Below, in pieces: positions 48,253 through 57,203 of a DNA stretch of 64,000 nt. Source of the DNA: Actinocrinis sp035653575 (GTDB lineage Bacteria; Actinomycetota; Actinomycetes; Streptomycetales; Catenulisporaceae); assembly GCF_035653575.1 (NCBI RefSeq), contig NZ_DASRBQ010000034.1, positions 1-64,000 on the forward strand, read 5' to 3'. Position numbers and translations under genes: made by a program. The notes under the pieces are model-generated. The model was not told where the DNA came from, did no database searches, and was given only the letters and a program-made list of their open reading frames with translations. Numbering within the stretch: position 1 is the first letter of the stretch; every line of letters begins with the position of its first letter.

Positions 48253-49350
48253 ATGCGTTCGGCACAAGAGGCGCACGGCGAAGGCATCTTCGTGCGCGGC
48301 CTGACCAAGATCTTCCACACGACGGTGCGGCGGCCCGGTTTCGCGGGCGCGGTCCGGTCGCTGATCGCACCGCAGCGCGTGGCGAAAACCGTGGTGCGAG
48401 ACGTGTCCTTCGAGGTGGCGCGCGGCGAGCTGCTGGCACTGCTCGGCCCGAACGGCGCGGGCAAGTCCACCACCATCAAGATGCTGACGGGAATCCTCAC
48501 CCCCACGCGCGGCGAGGTCCTGGTCGCCGGGATGAACCCGCACCTGGACCGGCGGCGCAACGCCCGCAACATCGGCGCGGTGTTCGGCCAGCGCACGCAG
48601 CTGTGGTGGGACCTTCCGGCCAGGGAGTCGTTCGCGATCCTGCGCTCCATCTACGGCGTGCCGGCCGACCGGCACCGCGCCCGGCTGGCCGAGCTCGACC
48701 GGCTGCTGGAACTGTCTGAGTTCTGGGACACCCGGGTACGGCACCTGTCGCTCGGCCAGCGGGTGCGCTGCGACTTGGCCGCGGCGCTGCTGCACGACCC
48801 GGCGATCGTGTTCCTCGACGAGCCCACGATCGGCATGGACGTGGTGGTCAAGGAGCAGGTCAGAGGTCTGCTACGACACGAGGTCGAGCGGCGCGGCCGA
48901 GCCGTGCTGCTCACCACCCACGACATGACCGAGGTCGAGCGCCTGGCCGAGCGCGTGGTGCTGATCAACCACGGCCGGATCGTGCTCGACGGGCCCCTGC
49001 AGGCGGTACGCCGCGAATTCGGCGGCACCTGGCGCATCCGCGCGACCATCGCCGACTCCGCCTCGGCATCGCGGCAAGTCGCGGCGCGCGACCTGCCAGC
49101 CGGCCTCGAACTGCTCAGCCAGGACCACAACGAGCTCGTCTTCGCGCCCGCGGCGATCGCCGCCGCAGCCGCGGTCACCGTCCCGGAAGCGCTGCGCGCG
49201 GTGGTCGACCGGTATCCGATTGTCGGCATCTCCATCGAGGAGACCGACCTGGAGGACGCCATGCGCGCCGCCTACCTGCGTCAGGGTACTGCGTCAGCCG
49301 ATCCGGAGACGGAATCGACGGAACCAGGCGCCGGGCAGGTCGTCTCGTGA
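48253..49350 (+). CDS. ABC-2 exporter, ATP-binding protein
   Basis: 365 residues. Walker A GPNGAGKS at 65-72, signature LSLGQR near 165, Walker B IVFLDEPT, and the switch His in TTHDM. The long segment before Walker A (TTVRRPGFAGAVRSL) is typical of ATPases paired with ABC2_membrane_6/DUF990 permeases, which follow here. Overlaps the first permease by 4 bp (GTGA). Divergent from the FAAL operon across a 221-bp gap. Candidate exporter or self-resistance pump for the cluster product. The ATG at 48253 has a weak ribosome site. Confidence 0.92.
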   Translation: MRSAQEAHGEGIFVRGLTKIFHTTVRRPGFAGAVRSLIAPQRVAKTVVRDVSFEVARGELLALLGPNGAGKSTTIKMLTGILTPTRGEVLVAGMNPHLDRRRNARNIGAVFGQRTQLWWDLPARESFAILRSIYGVPADRHRARLAELDRLLELSEFWDTRVRHLSLGQRVRCDLAAALLHDPAIVFLDEPTIGMDVVVKEQVRGLLRHEVERRGRAVLLTTHDMTEVERLAERVVLINHGRIVLDGPLQAVRREFGGTWRIRATIADSASASRQVAARDLPAGLELLSQDHNELVFAPAAIAAAAAVTVPEALRAVVDRYPIVGISIEETDLEDAMRAAYLRQGTASADPETESTEPGAGQVVS

Positions 49351-50225
49351 TCGGCTCGTCGCCCCGCTCGCTGCAGCCCGCGGCCGGACCGCCGCTGGAG
49401 CCGGAGCGGGATTCATCCCGGCCGCGTCAGCCGCTGGCCTTTCGCGCCGCGTGGATCACGCCGCTCGGCGAACTGCTCTCCCCGCCGCGGATCGCCGCCA
49501 CCGGGGTCCGGCTGGTCATCCAGATCTTCCTGGTGGTCTACCTCTGGCACGGCCTGTACGGCCACACCGCCACCAAATCAGGGCTCGATCGCGGGCAGGC
49601 GGTGACGTTCGCGGTGCTCGCGGTGCTCATCACGCGCATCCGCGGGCTGGACCGGTTCGCCGGCCGGGACACGGTCTTCCAGCACCTCGAGTACGGCACG
49701 ATCGTGTACTGGTTCCTGCGCCCGCTCGCGCCGTCCCGCTACTACGTGCTGCGTGCGCTCGGCGATCAGGCGTACGGGTTCGCCTGGGTACTCGCAGGCT
49801 ATGCGGTCTGCCTCGCCGCCGGGGTGATCGAGCCGCCCGCGTCCGCCACGGCGGCGGTCGCGTGCACGGCCTCGCTGTTGCTCGGCCAGGCGGTGTTGCA
49901 CGAGCTGACCTTGCTCACGGACCTGATGTGCTTCTGGACGCTGCACAACGACAGCGCCGTGCAGATGATCCAGTTCGCGCAGAACCTGCTGTCCGGGGCG
50001 TATGCGCCGCTGTGGTATTTCCCCGGCTGGTTCATCGCGATGAGCTCGTTCCTGCCGTTTCAGTCCACGCTCAACACGCCGCTGTCGCTGTACATCGGCC
50101 GGATCCCGGTGCGGCAGGCCCCGGCCGATCTGCTGTTCCAGCTGGCTTGGGTAGCCGGACTCGCGCTGATCTCGCGGCTGCTGTGGCGCCGGGCGTCCCG
50201 GCGCGTCGCGGTGCAAGGAGGCTGA
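49347..50225 (+). CDS. ABC-2 exporter permease, subunit 1
   Basis: 292 residues with about six hydrophobic segments after a ~35-residue cytosolic N-terminus; pattern of the ABC2_membrane_6 (DUF990) permeases. Segments ITPLGELLSPPR and PLWYFPGWFIAMSSFLPFQ fit that family. GTG start overlapping the ATPase stop. Forms the membrane part with the next gene. Confidence 0.87.
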   Translation: MIGSSPRSLQPAAGPPLEPERDSSRPRQPLAFRAAWITPLGELLSPPRIAATGVRLVIQIFLVVYLWHGLYGHTATKSGLDRGQAVTFAVLAVLITRIRGLDRFAGRDTVFQHLEYGTIVYWFLRPLAPSRYYVLRALGDQAYGFAWVLAGYAVCLAAGVIEPPASATAAVACTASLLLGQAVLHELTLLTDLMCFWTLHNDSAVQMIQFAQNLLSGAYAPLWYFPGWFIAMSSFLPFQSTLNTPLSLYIGRIPVRQAPADLLFQLAWVAGLALISRLLWRRASRRVAVQGG

Positions 50226-50227
50226 CG

Positions 50228-51043
50228 ATGTGGCGCCGATTCACCGAGGCGTGGGGCGTGGCCTGGCAGATCACCGCGCTCAACTTCCGGGCGCAGCTGG
50301 AATACCGCGTCGAGTTCTTGATCCGGATCGCGTATGGCATCGTATGGCAGCTCTCGATCATCGTGTTCGCCGCCGTGCTGCTCTCGAAGTTCTCCGGCAT
50401 GGGCGGCTGGACCAGCTCGCAGATCCTGCTGCTGGTCGCGACGCGGATGCTGTGCAACGGCTTGTACGTGCTCTACTGCGGCAGCGTGTTCAGCCTGTCC
50501 TTCTACGTGCAGCAAGGGCTGATCGACGGGTATCTGCTGCGCCCGATGCCGGTGTTCCGTCAGGTGCAGCTCGTCGCCTTTCAGACGAACGGCCTCGGCG
50601 ACCTGCTCGTGGGGATCGGCCTGTTCACGGGGGCGATCGCCCGCGACCCGCTGGACTGGACGCCCGGGCGCGTCGCCTACCTGGCCGCGGGAGTTCTCGG
50701 CGGAACGCTCTTGATCACCGCGGTGTTCACCGCGGTCTCCGCGGCCGCGTTGCACTTTCCGGCGAGCTGGTACTGGTCGCTGTGGATCGCCGAGGTGAGC
50801 GCGACGTTCGGAAGCTATCCGCTCAGCATCCTGCCGCGGGCGGTCGGCGAGCTGCTGACCTGGGTGCTGCCGATCGCGTTCATCGCCTATCTACCGGTCG
50901 GCGTGCTCACCGGGCACGGCGGCACGCTGGGCGTCCCGGTCGCCGTCGCGGCCGGTGCGCCGCTCGCCGCGCTCGCGATGTACGTCGGCTCGCGGCTGCT
51001 GTGGAACTGGAGCCTGCGGCACTACACCGGCGTCAACGGCTGA
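50228..51043 (+). CDS. ABC-2 exporter permease, subunit 2
   Basis: 271 residues starting MWRRFTEAWGVAWQ, six membrane segments, same permease family as the preceding gene (RPMPVFRQVQLV cytosolic loop, LPIAFIAYLPVG near the C-terminus). ATG at 50228 with AAGGAG seven bases upstream, two bases after the previous stop. A 20-bp unit containing its last codons is tandemly repeated downstream. Confidence 0.88.
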   Translation: MWRRFTEAWGVAWQITALNFRAQLEYRVEFLIRIAYGIVWQLSIIVFAAVLLSKFSGMGGWTSSQILLLVATRMLCNGLYVLYCGSVFSLSFYVQQGLIDGYLLRPMPVFRQVQLVAFQTNGLGDLLVGIGLFTGAIARDPLDWTPGRVAYLAAGVLGGTLLITAVFTAVSAAALHFPASWYWSLWIAEVSATFGSYPLSILPRAVGELLTWVLPIAFIAYLPVGVLTGHGGTLGVPVAVAAGAPLAALAMYVGSRLLWNWSLRHYTGVNG

Positions 51044-51108
51044 CGTCCGGCGTCGACGGCTGACGCGCGGTGTCGACGGCTTACGCCCGGTGTGGACGGC
51101 TTGCCTCT
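51029..51108 (+). repeat. four 20-bp tandem repeats at the 3' end of the permease gene
   Basis: Units at 51029, 51049, 51069 and 51089 of the form GGYGTCGACGGCTKACGYSC. The first contains the codons for the permease C-terminus and its stop; the next three are diverging downstream copies. Fits slippage duplication of a gene end. Spans the gap between the convergent permease and beta-propeller genes. Confidence 0.8.
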
Positions 51109-51126
51109 CCGGGATCGTCGGCAGGC

Positions 51127-52500
51127 TTACGCGCCCCCGACTGCGACGACGCCCGTCTTGGTGCCGACGAAGGCCTGATTCCCGACCACGGTCGGAGAGG
51201 TGAAGGTCGGGCACGCGCTGCCGAGGTAGATCTGCGCCTTCGTCGCCCCGGTGGCCGGGTCGAGCGCGTAGAGCTCGCCGCCGAAGTAGTCGACCCACCA
51301 GACCGCGCCGCCGCCGATCACGGGGGAGCCCTCGGCCGGGACCGTGGACTTCCACAGCACCGTCGGCGTCCCGTCGGCGCCGATGCTCACCGCCTGCGGC
51401 CCGCTGGCACAGGGCGCGTACACGATGTTGCCGGCGACCGCTGCGGTGCCGAAGGTCTGACAGGTGTTCGCCAGCTCCGCCACCTGGCCGCCGACACCCC
51501 CGAGGGCGCCGAGCTTGAGCACGTAGCCGTTGTTGGTCTTGCCGTCCTCGTAGATGTACTGGCCGACGATGGCCGGGGTCTGCGAGCCGAGGTCGGCGTC
51601 GCCGCCGTTCTGGGTGGCCCAATCGGTCGGGGCGAAGAAGTCGAGCCGCTGCAGCGAGGGCGACAGTTCCATGACCGAATCCGCGCCGTCGTAGGTCCCT
51701 GACGTCGCCGCCCCGTTTCCGGAGGCGTACAGCAGGTTGCCGTTGGGCTCCACGACCCCGCCGCCGGTCTCCCAGATGCCGCCCTCGCGCGCCGTGGGCA
51801 CGGCGTAGCTCGTCTCGCCGGTTCCGTCGGTGGCCACCGAGACCACTTGGCCGATGTAGTTGCCGCAGTCGCCGTACAGACCGCCATAGGGCACGTAAAT
51901 GCGACCATTGAGTAGCGTCAGGGCGCCGCGCTGCTGGAAGGCGTTCGCCGTGCCCTTTGGCGGATCGAGCGGGGTCTGCAGCTCGACGGTGCCGGTCGCG
52001 GCGTTGATGCCGAAGAGCGTGTGCGTCGCGCCGAGCATTTCGGCGAGGGCGTACACGCGGTTGGTGCCCGGGTCGTAGACCATCGTGCTGGTGATGCCGA
52101 GAGGGTCGATGTCGCCGCACGGCAGGCTCGACAGCGGCTCCGGCGAACCGACGTGCGCCGACCAGATCACCGCGCCGGTGGTCCGGTTGAGCGCGTAGAC
52201 GGTGTCGTTCTCGGTGGCGGCGAACACCCGGCCGCCTACGAGCAGGGGCTGGCCGTATACCGGGCCGTCGAGCGTCGCGGTCCAGTTCAGTGACAGCGTG
52301 GACAACGGGCTGAGCTTCGTGTTGTTCCCGTCGCGCTGGTTGTCGAGGTGGTACGTCGGCCAGTCGCCGGGAGTGATCTGCCCGAGCGGGGCGGCTGACG
52401 CCGCGGTGGCCGCCTGCACGGCGGAGCCAGCTCCGGCGAAGGCGGCGCACGCGACGAAGAGCCCTGAGGCCGCGACCGCCCGCAAGACGATGCTTCTCAT
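51127..52500 (-). CDS. secreted PQQ-type beta-propeller repeat protein
   Basis: 457 residues. A Sec signal peptide (about 1-30: MRSIVLRAVAAS... ending SAVQA) is followed by at least six propeller blades with the recurring pattern VYALNRTTGAVIWSA, LYALDPATGATKAQ, VVGNQAFVGTKTG. Five or six Cys residues could form disulfides. Extracellular or envelope protein, perhaps a scaffold; no PQQ dehydrogenase active-site residues are recognised. ATG at 52500 chosen because the signal sequence starts there. Probably a bystander rather than a biosynthetic gene. Confidence 0.8.
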   Translation of the reverse strand: MRSIVLRAVAASGLFVACAAFAGAGSAVQAATAASAAPLGQITPGDWPTYHLDNQRDGNNTKLSPLSTLSLNWTATLDGPVYGQPLLVGGRVFAATENDTVYALNRTTGAVIWSAHVGSPEPLSSLPCGDIDPLGITSTMVYDPGTNRVYALAEMLGATHTLFGINAATGTVELQTPLDPPKGTANAFQQRGALTLLNGRIYVPYGGLYGDCGNYIGQVVSVATDGTGETSYAVPTAREGGIWETGGGVVEPNGNLLYASGNGAATSGTYDGADSVMELSPSLQRLDFFAPTDWATQNGGDADLGSQTPAIVGQYIYEDGKTNNGYVLKLGALGGVGGQVAELANTCQTFGTAAVAGNIVYAPCASGPQAVSIGADGTPTVLWKSTVPAEGSPVIGGGAVWWVDYFGGELYALDPATGATKAQIYLGSACPTFTSPTVVGNQAFVGTKTGVVAVGGA

Positions 52501-52778
52501 GCGCTGCCAACCCCATCCGCTGTGACGGGCTCGGGCGAACCGGGGGTTTCCGGCAGGCCGGCCCACCGCCAGGCTAGGGAGCGCGACGAATTGCGCCAGT
52601 CCCTGCCGCGGCAGAGGGATCGCGGCGCGCCGAATACGGCTACTGACCCGCTCGGACGCTGGTCGCGCGGACGAGGCGAGGTGAAACTTACCGAGCAGGC
52701 GGCTGATTCTGGCAGAGTGGGTCGGGTGGTCGACGTCTACCTACGGACGACGAGCCGCTGCGTCGGGGAGGAGCCGCA

Positions 52779-53291
52779 GTGAAGCGCCTGAGCCCGTTCT
52801 ATCCCGTCCCGCTCCCGCCTGAGCCGTCCGAGCTGCCCCCCTCCGGTTTCACGGCGGCGGCCGGCGAGTACGCGATGCGCGTGCGCGAGTTCTACGACCG
52901 GCGGGCGCACTGGCACCGCAGGTTCTACCGCGTCACGGGCGTCATCGTGATCTTCATCGGTGCCGCGCTGCCGGTGCTGGTCGCTCCCACGTATCCGGGC
53001 AAGCAGATCGTCGTCTCGCTCGCCGGCACCATCGTGGCGGCGCTGACCGGGCTGCGGGCCTTCTACCGCTGGGACGAGTCCTGGGTCGTGATGCGCACCA
53101 CCGAGCGGGCTGTCACCGAGGCGTACTGGAACTGGCGCGCGCAGCTCGACGGTGACTGCGCCAACGGCGCCGCTGAAACGCACCGGGCCGCGACGCAGGC
53201 GTTGTTGGCGCGCCTGGGGGAGTTGCAGCTGCGCGAGGCGGACAGCTATTTCAAGGATCTGTCATTCCCGGCCAGCCACCGGTCGGACTGA
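52779..53291 (+). CDS. DUF4231/SLATT-like two-helix membrane protein
   Basis: 170 residues. A helical N-terminus (VREFYDRRAHWHRRFYRV) precedes two membrane segments (about 50-68 and 73-90) and a long C-terminal helix (AETHRAATQALLARLGELQ). This is the arrangement of DUF4231/SLATT proteins, some of which act in defence or nucleotide-second-messenger systems. No effector or sensor partner is next to it. GTG start with GGGGAGGAG upstream. Confidence 0.75.
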   Translation: MKRLSPFYPVPLPPEPSELPPSGFTAAAGEYAMRVREFYDRRAHWHRRFYRVTGVIVIFIGAALPVLVAPTYPGKQIVVSLAGTIVAALTGLRAFYRWDESWVVMRTTERAVTEAYWNWRAQLDGDCANGAAETHRAATQALLARLGELQLREADSYFKDLSFPASHRSD

Positions 53292-53339
53292 ACGCCGACA
53301 GGAGGCGGTCAGGCGGTCGGGCGATCAACGGCCGGGCGG

Positions 53340-53567
53340 TCAACGGCCTGGCGTGGACGCCCCGACGAGCTGGGCCCACAGCTTGCGTTCCTCGGCCGTC
53401 GGCGGAATGTGCGGGATCAGCTGCTCGGGATGGCCAGGCGGCAGGCACGGCGGCCGGGCGCCCATCGGGTCGAGCGGGCCGGGGATGAGGAAGCCGTTCG
53501 AGCCGGCGAACGCCCGCAGGCACAGGTAGAGGAAATGGCGCAGGCGGCGCAGCGGGGAGTCGCCCAT
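53340..53567 (-). CDS. small DUF6059-like protein
   Basis: 75 residues: basic N-terminus MGDSPLRRLRHFLYLCLRAF, a Pro-rich centre PPCLPPGHPEQLIPHIPPT and ERKLWAQLVG. The PPPGHPE-L-P-x-P-L...E..LW pattern is that of small DUF6059-type proteins of actinomycetes. ATG with AGGAGG seven bases upstream, a very good site. Follows the ACP-2 gene after a strong hairpin. Function unknown. Confidence 0.7.
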   Translation of the reverse strand: MGDSPLRRLRHFLYLCLRAFAGSNGFLIPGPLDPMGARPPCLPPGHPEQLIPHIPPTAEERKLWAQLVGASTPGR

Positions 53568-53598
53568 GACGGCCTCCTGTTCCAGGATGGATGGAGCG

Positions 53599-53636
53599 CC
53601 GGTCGGCGCGGGCCATGACTCCCGCGCCGACCGGCT
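53599..53636 (-). terminator. 15-bp perfect hairpin after ACP-2
   Basis: GCCGGTCGGCGCGGG (53599-53613) pairs perfectly with CCCGCGCCGACCGGC (53622-53636), 8-nt loop. It lies 40 bp after the ACP-2 stop and 32 bp before the DUF6059-like start, so it most likely ends the KASIII-3/FkbH-2/ACP-2 transcript. On the plus strand it is followed by a T-rich stretch and could act in both directions. Confidence 0.65.
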
Positions 53637-53676
53637 GGTTTCGTTGTGGCTGCTGGGTTTTCGCCGGGGCCGCGGG

Positions 53677-53922
53677 TCACACGCCCGCGGTCGCGCCGGC
53701 GATCGTGGTGTAGATGTCGCGCAGGCTGCGCTTGGAGAACAGCCGGCCGACCGGGACCCGCGTGCCGGTCTCCTGCTCCACCGCCGCGACCAGGCGCAGC
53801 AGGTAGAGCGAGTCCCAGGAGACGACCTGGTCGAAGTCGTTCTCCAGGTCGGTCTCCAGCAGCGGCAGGTCGAGCTCGTCGCGGACGATCTCGAGGAAGC
53901 GCTCCTCGGTCAGGGTGCTCAT
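53677..53922 (-). CDS. discrete acyl carrier protein 2 (W-D-S type)
   Basis: 81 residues, Ser38 in VSWDSLYLLRL, the tryptophan form typical of FkbH partners. Starts 7 bp after the FkbH-2 stop. ATG at 53922 preceded by AAGG. The probable glyceryl carrier of FkbH-2, and a possible substrate of the aminoacyl ligase homologue at 57204. Confidence 0.9.
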   Translation of the reverse strand: MSTLTEERFLEIVRDELDLPLLETDLENDFDQVVSWDSLYLLRLVAAVEQETGTRVPVGRLFSKRSLRDIYTTIAGATAGV

Positions 53923-53929
53923 GGGTCCA

Positions 53930-55918
53930 CTACCTTTCGAAACTCGCGTCGAGGCGCAGATGGCCGGGGATCTCTGGCAGGGCCGCCAGATCGTGGCGGT
54001 AGTCGGGCGCCTCATCGGTGCCGCCGTGCCGCTCGAAGCCGAACGACGGCCAGAAGTTGCGCACCCGGTGGTTCTTCTTGGTCGGGCGGTAGCTCGCGTG
54101 GACCGGGCCAAGGCCGGCGTCTCTGGCGTGCGCCAGCAGCGCGCCGATGGCGGCCTGCTCGATCCCGCGGGAGAGCACCCGGCAGCTCATGATGTAGTTG
54201 TCGATGGTCAGGCCGGCGCCCTCGCTGCCGCCCGGGCCCTTGGTGCAGAAGAGCGCGCCGATCAGTCCGTTGTCACCGAACTTGTCGCCGGAGCGCAGGT
54301 ACAGCACGAGGTGGTCAGGGCTCTGCGCCAGCTCTCGCACGGTGTCGGGCTGCATTCGCAGGGTGGTGAGGTTGCACTGGTTGCTGCGCAGGCTCAGCTG
54401 AGAGACCCGCGCCACCTCGGCCTCGCTCACCGGGGCCACCGTCAGGGTGACGCCGAGGTTCGCCAGGTACTCCTCGAAGTTGTCCGAGCTGTCCAGCAGG
54501 TCCTGCCGGGCGGCGTCGGTGCGGTAGAGCGCGGCGCGCTCGCGGTCCTCGGCGGTGAGTTCGAGCACGTCGAACCAGCCGTCGGCGAGTAGCTTGCCGA
54601 TGTGCAAGGCCGGCTCCTCGTCGAGCCGGACCACCGCGACCTCGGGCAGGCTCGCGGCGATCAGGCCGGTCTCGAACGGCGAGTCGTCGGCGAACACGAA
54701 GCTGTCGACGCCGAGGTTGAGCCGGGCCGCGATGTCGCGCAGGTTCGCGTCCTTGGGGTTCCAGTTCGCGTTGACCCGCACGAAGTCGGTGTCCCGCAGC
54801 ACCATGTCAGGGTGCGTACTGAGCACCTCCAGCACCGGCTCGTGGTCGTTCTTGCTGCTGACCGCCAGCAGCACGCCCTGCGAGCCGATCTGCTTGGCCA
54901 CCCGCTGGAAGTTGCCGAACGCCTCGCCGCGGTACGTGGTGGCCATCTCGATGCCGTCCGCGCCGTCGTCGCCGAGGATTCCGTCCCAGAGGGTGTTGTC
55001 CAGGTCGAGGACGAGCACCTTCTTCGTCAGAGCCTTGATGGTGCGGGTCAGGTGCGCCACCTCGCGCGCGTAACGGCCGAGCAGCTCGTCGCCCAGATGC
55101 GCCTTCGCGTACGAGGCCATCCGCGGGTCGCCGACAGGGCCGCCGGCCGCGACCAGCGGATCGAAGTCGATCACCGCGACCCGCTGGTGCTTGACCGCCA
55201 GCCGCAGCAGCCCCGCGTTGAACTCGCGCCAGACGATGCCGAGCGCGGCCCGCGAGCGCAGGTCCACCAGCTGATGCGTGTGCGTGCGCTGCAACGGCAG
55301 GGTGTTGAGAACGAGCGTCGCGGTGGGCTGGTTGCCGACGTACTTCTCGGCCAGCCGGTCGAGCTGCGCCAGCTTCGCCGCCGTCGCCTGCTCCAGGTCC
55401 TCGACCCGCCACACCTCGGGCAGCTCGTCGAAGACCGCCTGCGGGTCGAGTACCACGAGCGCGAGGTCGAGCCCTGACGCGTACAGCTGGCTGCCGGTGT
55501 CCTGCAGCTCGCGCAGGTAACCGTCGAAGTCGCCCAGCGTGATGTCCAGCACCTGGCCGTGCCTGGCCAGCTCCGCGGTCAGCGGCGGCACCAGCGCGGC
55601 CACCGTGGAGTGCCCGGCCACCGCCACCTTGACCACCGGCTGCGCCGGGTGGTGCTCCAGGATCGCGGCCGGGCTCAGCTTGCTCAGCACCCGGCCGGCC
55701 CGCACCAGGTCGGCCGCGGCGTTATCGCCCCGCGCGACCTCCGCGAGCAGCGGAGCCACCTCGGCGTAGCCGGCGGCCAGGGTCTTGGCGCGGGCCAGCG
55801 CCTGCAGCCGGCCGAGCGGATCGGCCGGCCCGGCCGGGCCGGCCGATCCGGCGTTCGCGGTGTTGTCCGCCGGTTCCCCCGCCGCGGCGGAGACCGGGGA
55901 GTCGACGACCGTGGTCAT
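53930..55918 (-). CDS. FkbH-like glyceryl-ACP synthase 2
   Basis: 662 residues. An Ala-rich start, then an SGNH-like region (about 95-290) and a HAD domain with DLDNT at 305-309, AVSSKNDHE and VFADDSPFETG. The GNAT-like C-terminal part includes DNYIMSCRVLSRGIEQ and SYRPTKKN. All FkbH landmarks are intact. It differs clearly from FkbH-1 outside the motifs, so it is not a recent duplicate. ATG at 55918 with GGAGGAGG upstream; 34 bp after KASIII-3. Confidence 0.92.
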   Translation of the reverse strand: MTTVVDSPVSAAAGEPADNTANAGSAGPAGPADPLGRLQALARAKTLAAGYAEVAPLLAEVARGDNAAADLVRAGRVLSKLSPAAILEHHPAQPVVKVAVAGHSTVAALVPPLTAELARHGQVLDITLGDFDGYLRELQDTGSQLYASGLDLALVVLDPQAVFDELPEVWRVEDLEQATAAKLAQLDRLAEKYVGNQPTATLVLNTLPLQRTHTHQLVDLRSRAALGIVWREFNAGLLRLAVKHQRVAVIDFDPLVAAGGPVGDPRMASYAKAHLGDELLGRYAREVAHLTRTIKALTKKVLVLDLDNTLWDGILGDDGADGIEMATTYRGEAFGNFQRVAKQIGSQGVLLAVSSKNDHEPVLEVLSTHPDMVLRDTDFVRVNANWNPKDANLRDIAARLNLGVDSFVFADDSPFETGLIAASLPEVAVVRLDEEPALHIGKLLADGWFDVLELTAEDRERAALYRTDAARQDLLDSSDNFEEYLANLGVTLTVAPVSEAEVARVSQLSLRSNQCNLTTLRMQPDTVRELAQSPDHLVLYLRSGDKFGDNGLIGALFCTKGPGGSEGAGLTIDNYIMSCRVLSRGIEQAAIGALLAHARDAGLGPVHASYRPTKKNHRVRNFWPSFGFERHGGTDEAPDYRHDLAALPEIPGHLRLDASFER

Positions 55919-55952
55919 CAGCGCTCCTCCTCCAGAGTCATCCGGTCCGGGG

Positions 55953-56990
55953 TTACCAGCTCGGGGTTTCCAGCAGCTCGATGAGGATCGCGGTCCACAT
56001 GAAGCCGGTGCCGACGCCGATCGTCAGGACCTTGTCGCCCGCCTTGGCCTTTCCGCTGCGCACCACGTACTCCAGGTTCACCAGGTGGTCCGCCGCGCCC
56101 ATGTGACCGTAGTCGCAGCCCCAGTCGTAGACGGTGCGCGAGGCGTCGAGGCCCAGCGGCCGGTAGAACGCCCACTCCACGATCGACTTGCCGGTGTTCG
56201 CGTGGATCAGCCAGTCGACGCTGGAGATGTCGCTGCCGGTGCCCTCGAACACCTCGCCGACCACCGCGAACAGGCTCTTGCTCATCCGTTCGATGGTCTG
56301 GTCGTACAGGTCCTCGCCGGTGGCCAGATACGCGCGCTTGCGGCCGCGCAGGTCCACCTTCGAACCCTGCGCGAACGGCGCGAGCGTCCACGCGTCCGGG
56401 CCCCGGTAGATCGGCTCGAGGGTCGAGTCCGCGACCGAGGCGGTGGAGATCACGCGGGCGAAGCCGCCCTGCGATGAGAGCACCGCCGAGCCCGCGCCGT
56501 CCCCGTACACCTGCTGGTCATCGCTGTTCCAGCGGTCGAAGTAGGGCAGGTGGAAGGAGTCGCCCGCGGTCACCAGCGCGGCCGTGCCTGGCCTGGCCAC
56601 TACCCAGGAGGCGCCGAGTTCGAAGGCTGCCAGGCCTCCGTTCGAACCCTGCTTGATCTCGATCGCCGCGGCCGGGCCGCCGACGGTGTTGTTGTGCACA
56701 TAGGAGGCGGGCTGCCAGAACTCCTGGCCCTGATGCCCGATGCCGGCGTGCACGACCAGGTCGAACTGCTCGTGCGGGATACCTGACCGCTCCACCGCCT
56801 GCCGGCCGGCCGCCGCAGCCATGACGCCGGGAGCCTCCGTCTGCGGGTCGGCCACGTGCACGGCACGGATACCGTTCGCGACCTTCTCGCCCTCGGTGTA
56901 CCGGCCCTGCGCGATCGCCTCGTCGGCGGTCTCGATCTTGTCCGGGACATAGGCGCCGAAGGCCGCTACGTACAAGTTGTCCCAACGCAT
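55953..56990 (-). CDS. KASIII-like protein 3 with Ser in place of the active-site Cys (acyltransferase type)
   Basis: 345 residues. The nucleophile position reads KQGSNGG (Ser116 instead of Cys). The His is present in LIHANTGKS (His263). The Asn block GNT is replaced by GHMGAAD, offering His296 and Asp301. This resembles KASIII relatives that work as acyltransferases or starter enzymes (CerJ uses Cys-His-Asp; DpsC uses Ser) rather than decarboxylating condensers. First gene of the KASIII-3/FkbH-2/ACP-2 operon; ATG at 56990 with GGAG eight bases upstream. Inference: it moves an acyl group to or from ACP-2. Confidence 0.85.
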   Translation of the reverse strand: MRWDNLYVAAFGAYVPDKIETADEAIAQGRYTEGEKVANGIRAVHVADPQTEAPGVMAAAAGRQAVERSGIPHEQFDLVVHAGIGHQGQEFWQPASYVHNNTVGGPAAAIEIKQGSNGGLAAFELGASWVVARPGTAALVTAGDSFHLPYFDRWNSDDQQVYGDGAGSAVLSSQGGFARVISTASVADSTLEPIYRGPDAWTLAPFAQGSKVDLRGRKRAYLATGEDLYDQTIERMSKSLFAVVGEVFEGTGSDISSVDWLIHANTGKSIVEWAFYRPLGLDASRTVYDWGCDYGHMGAADHLVNLEYVVRSGKAKAGDKVLTIGVGTGFMWTAILIELLETPSW

Positions 56991-57083
56991 GAATTACTCC
57001 AGGGCGTCAATCGGGAAATAGCGTCCAGCCCCGATGGTCCGATCCGGTGCTAAAGCAGGTCTTGCGCAGGACCGCGCGTTCAG

Positions 57084-57099
57084 ATCTCCGATCGGAGAT
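57084..57099. promoter_or_regulatory. 16-bp perfect palindrome, candidate operator
   Basis: ATCTCCGATCGGAGAT, fully symmetric, lies in the 213-bp gap between the divergent KASIII-3 and aminoacyl-ligase genes, about 95-105 bp from each start. Position and symmetry suit a dimeric repressor or activator that controls both transcripts. The regulator is not identified. Confidence 0.5.
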
Positions 57100-57203
57100 A
57101 TCCGAGCGGTGTATCAGGTTTCAGCTATGGCCGGACCGCGCGGGCTGGTGTACTCGGGCCCGACGGCACGTCGCATACACCCTTCGGGCGCGAGGGAGGC
57201 CAC

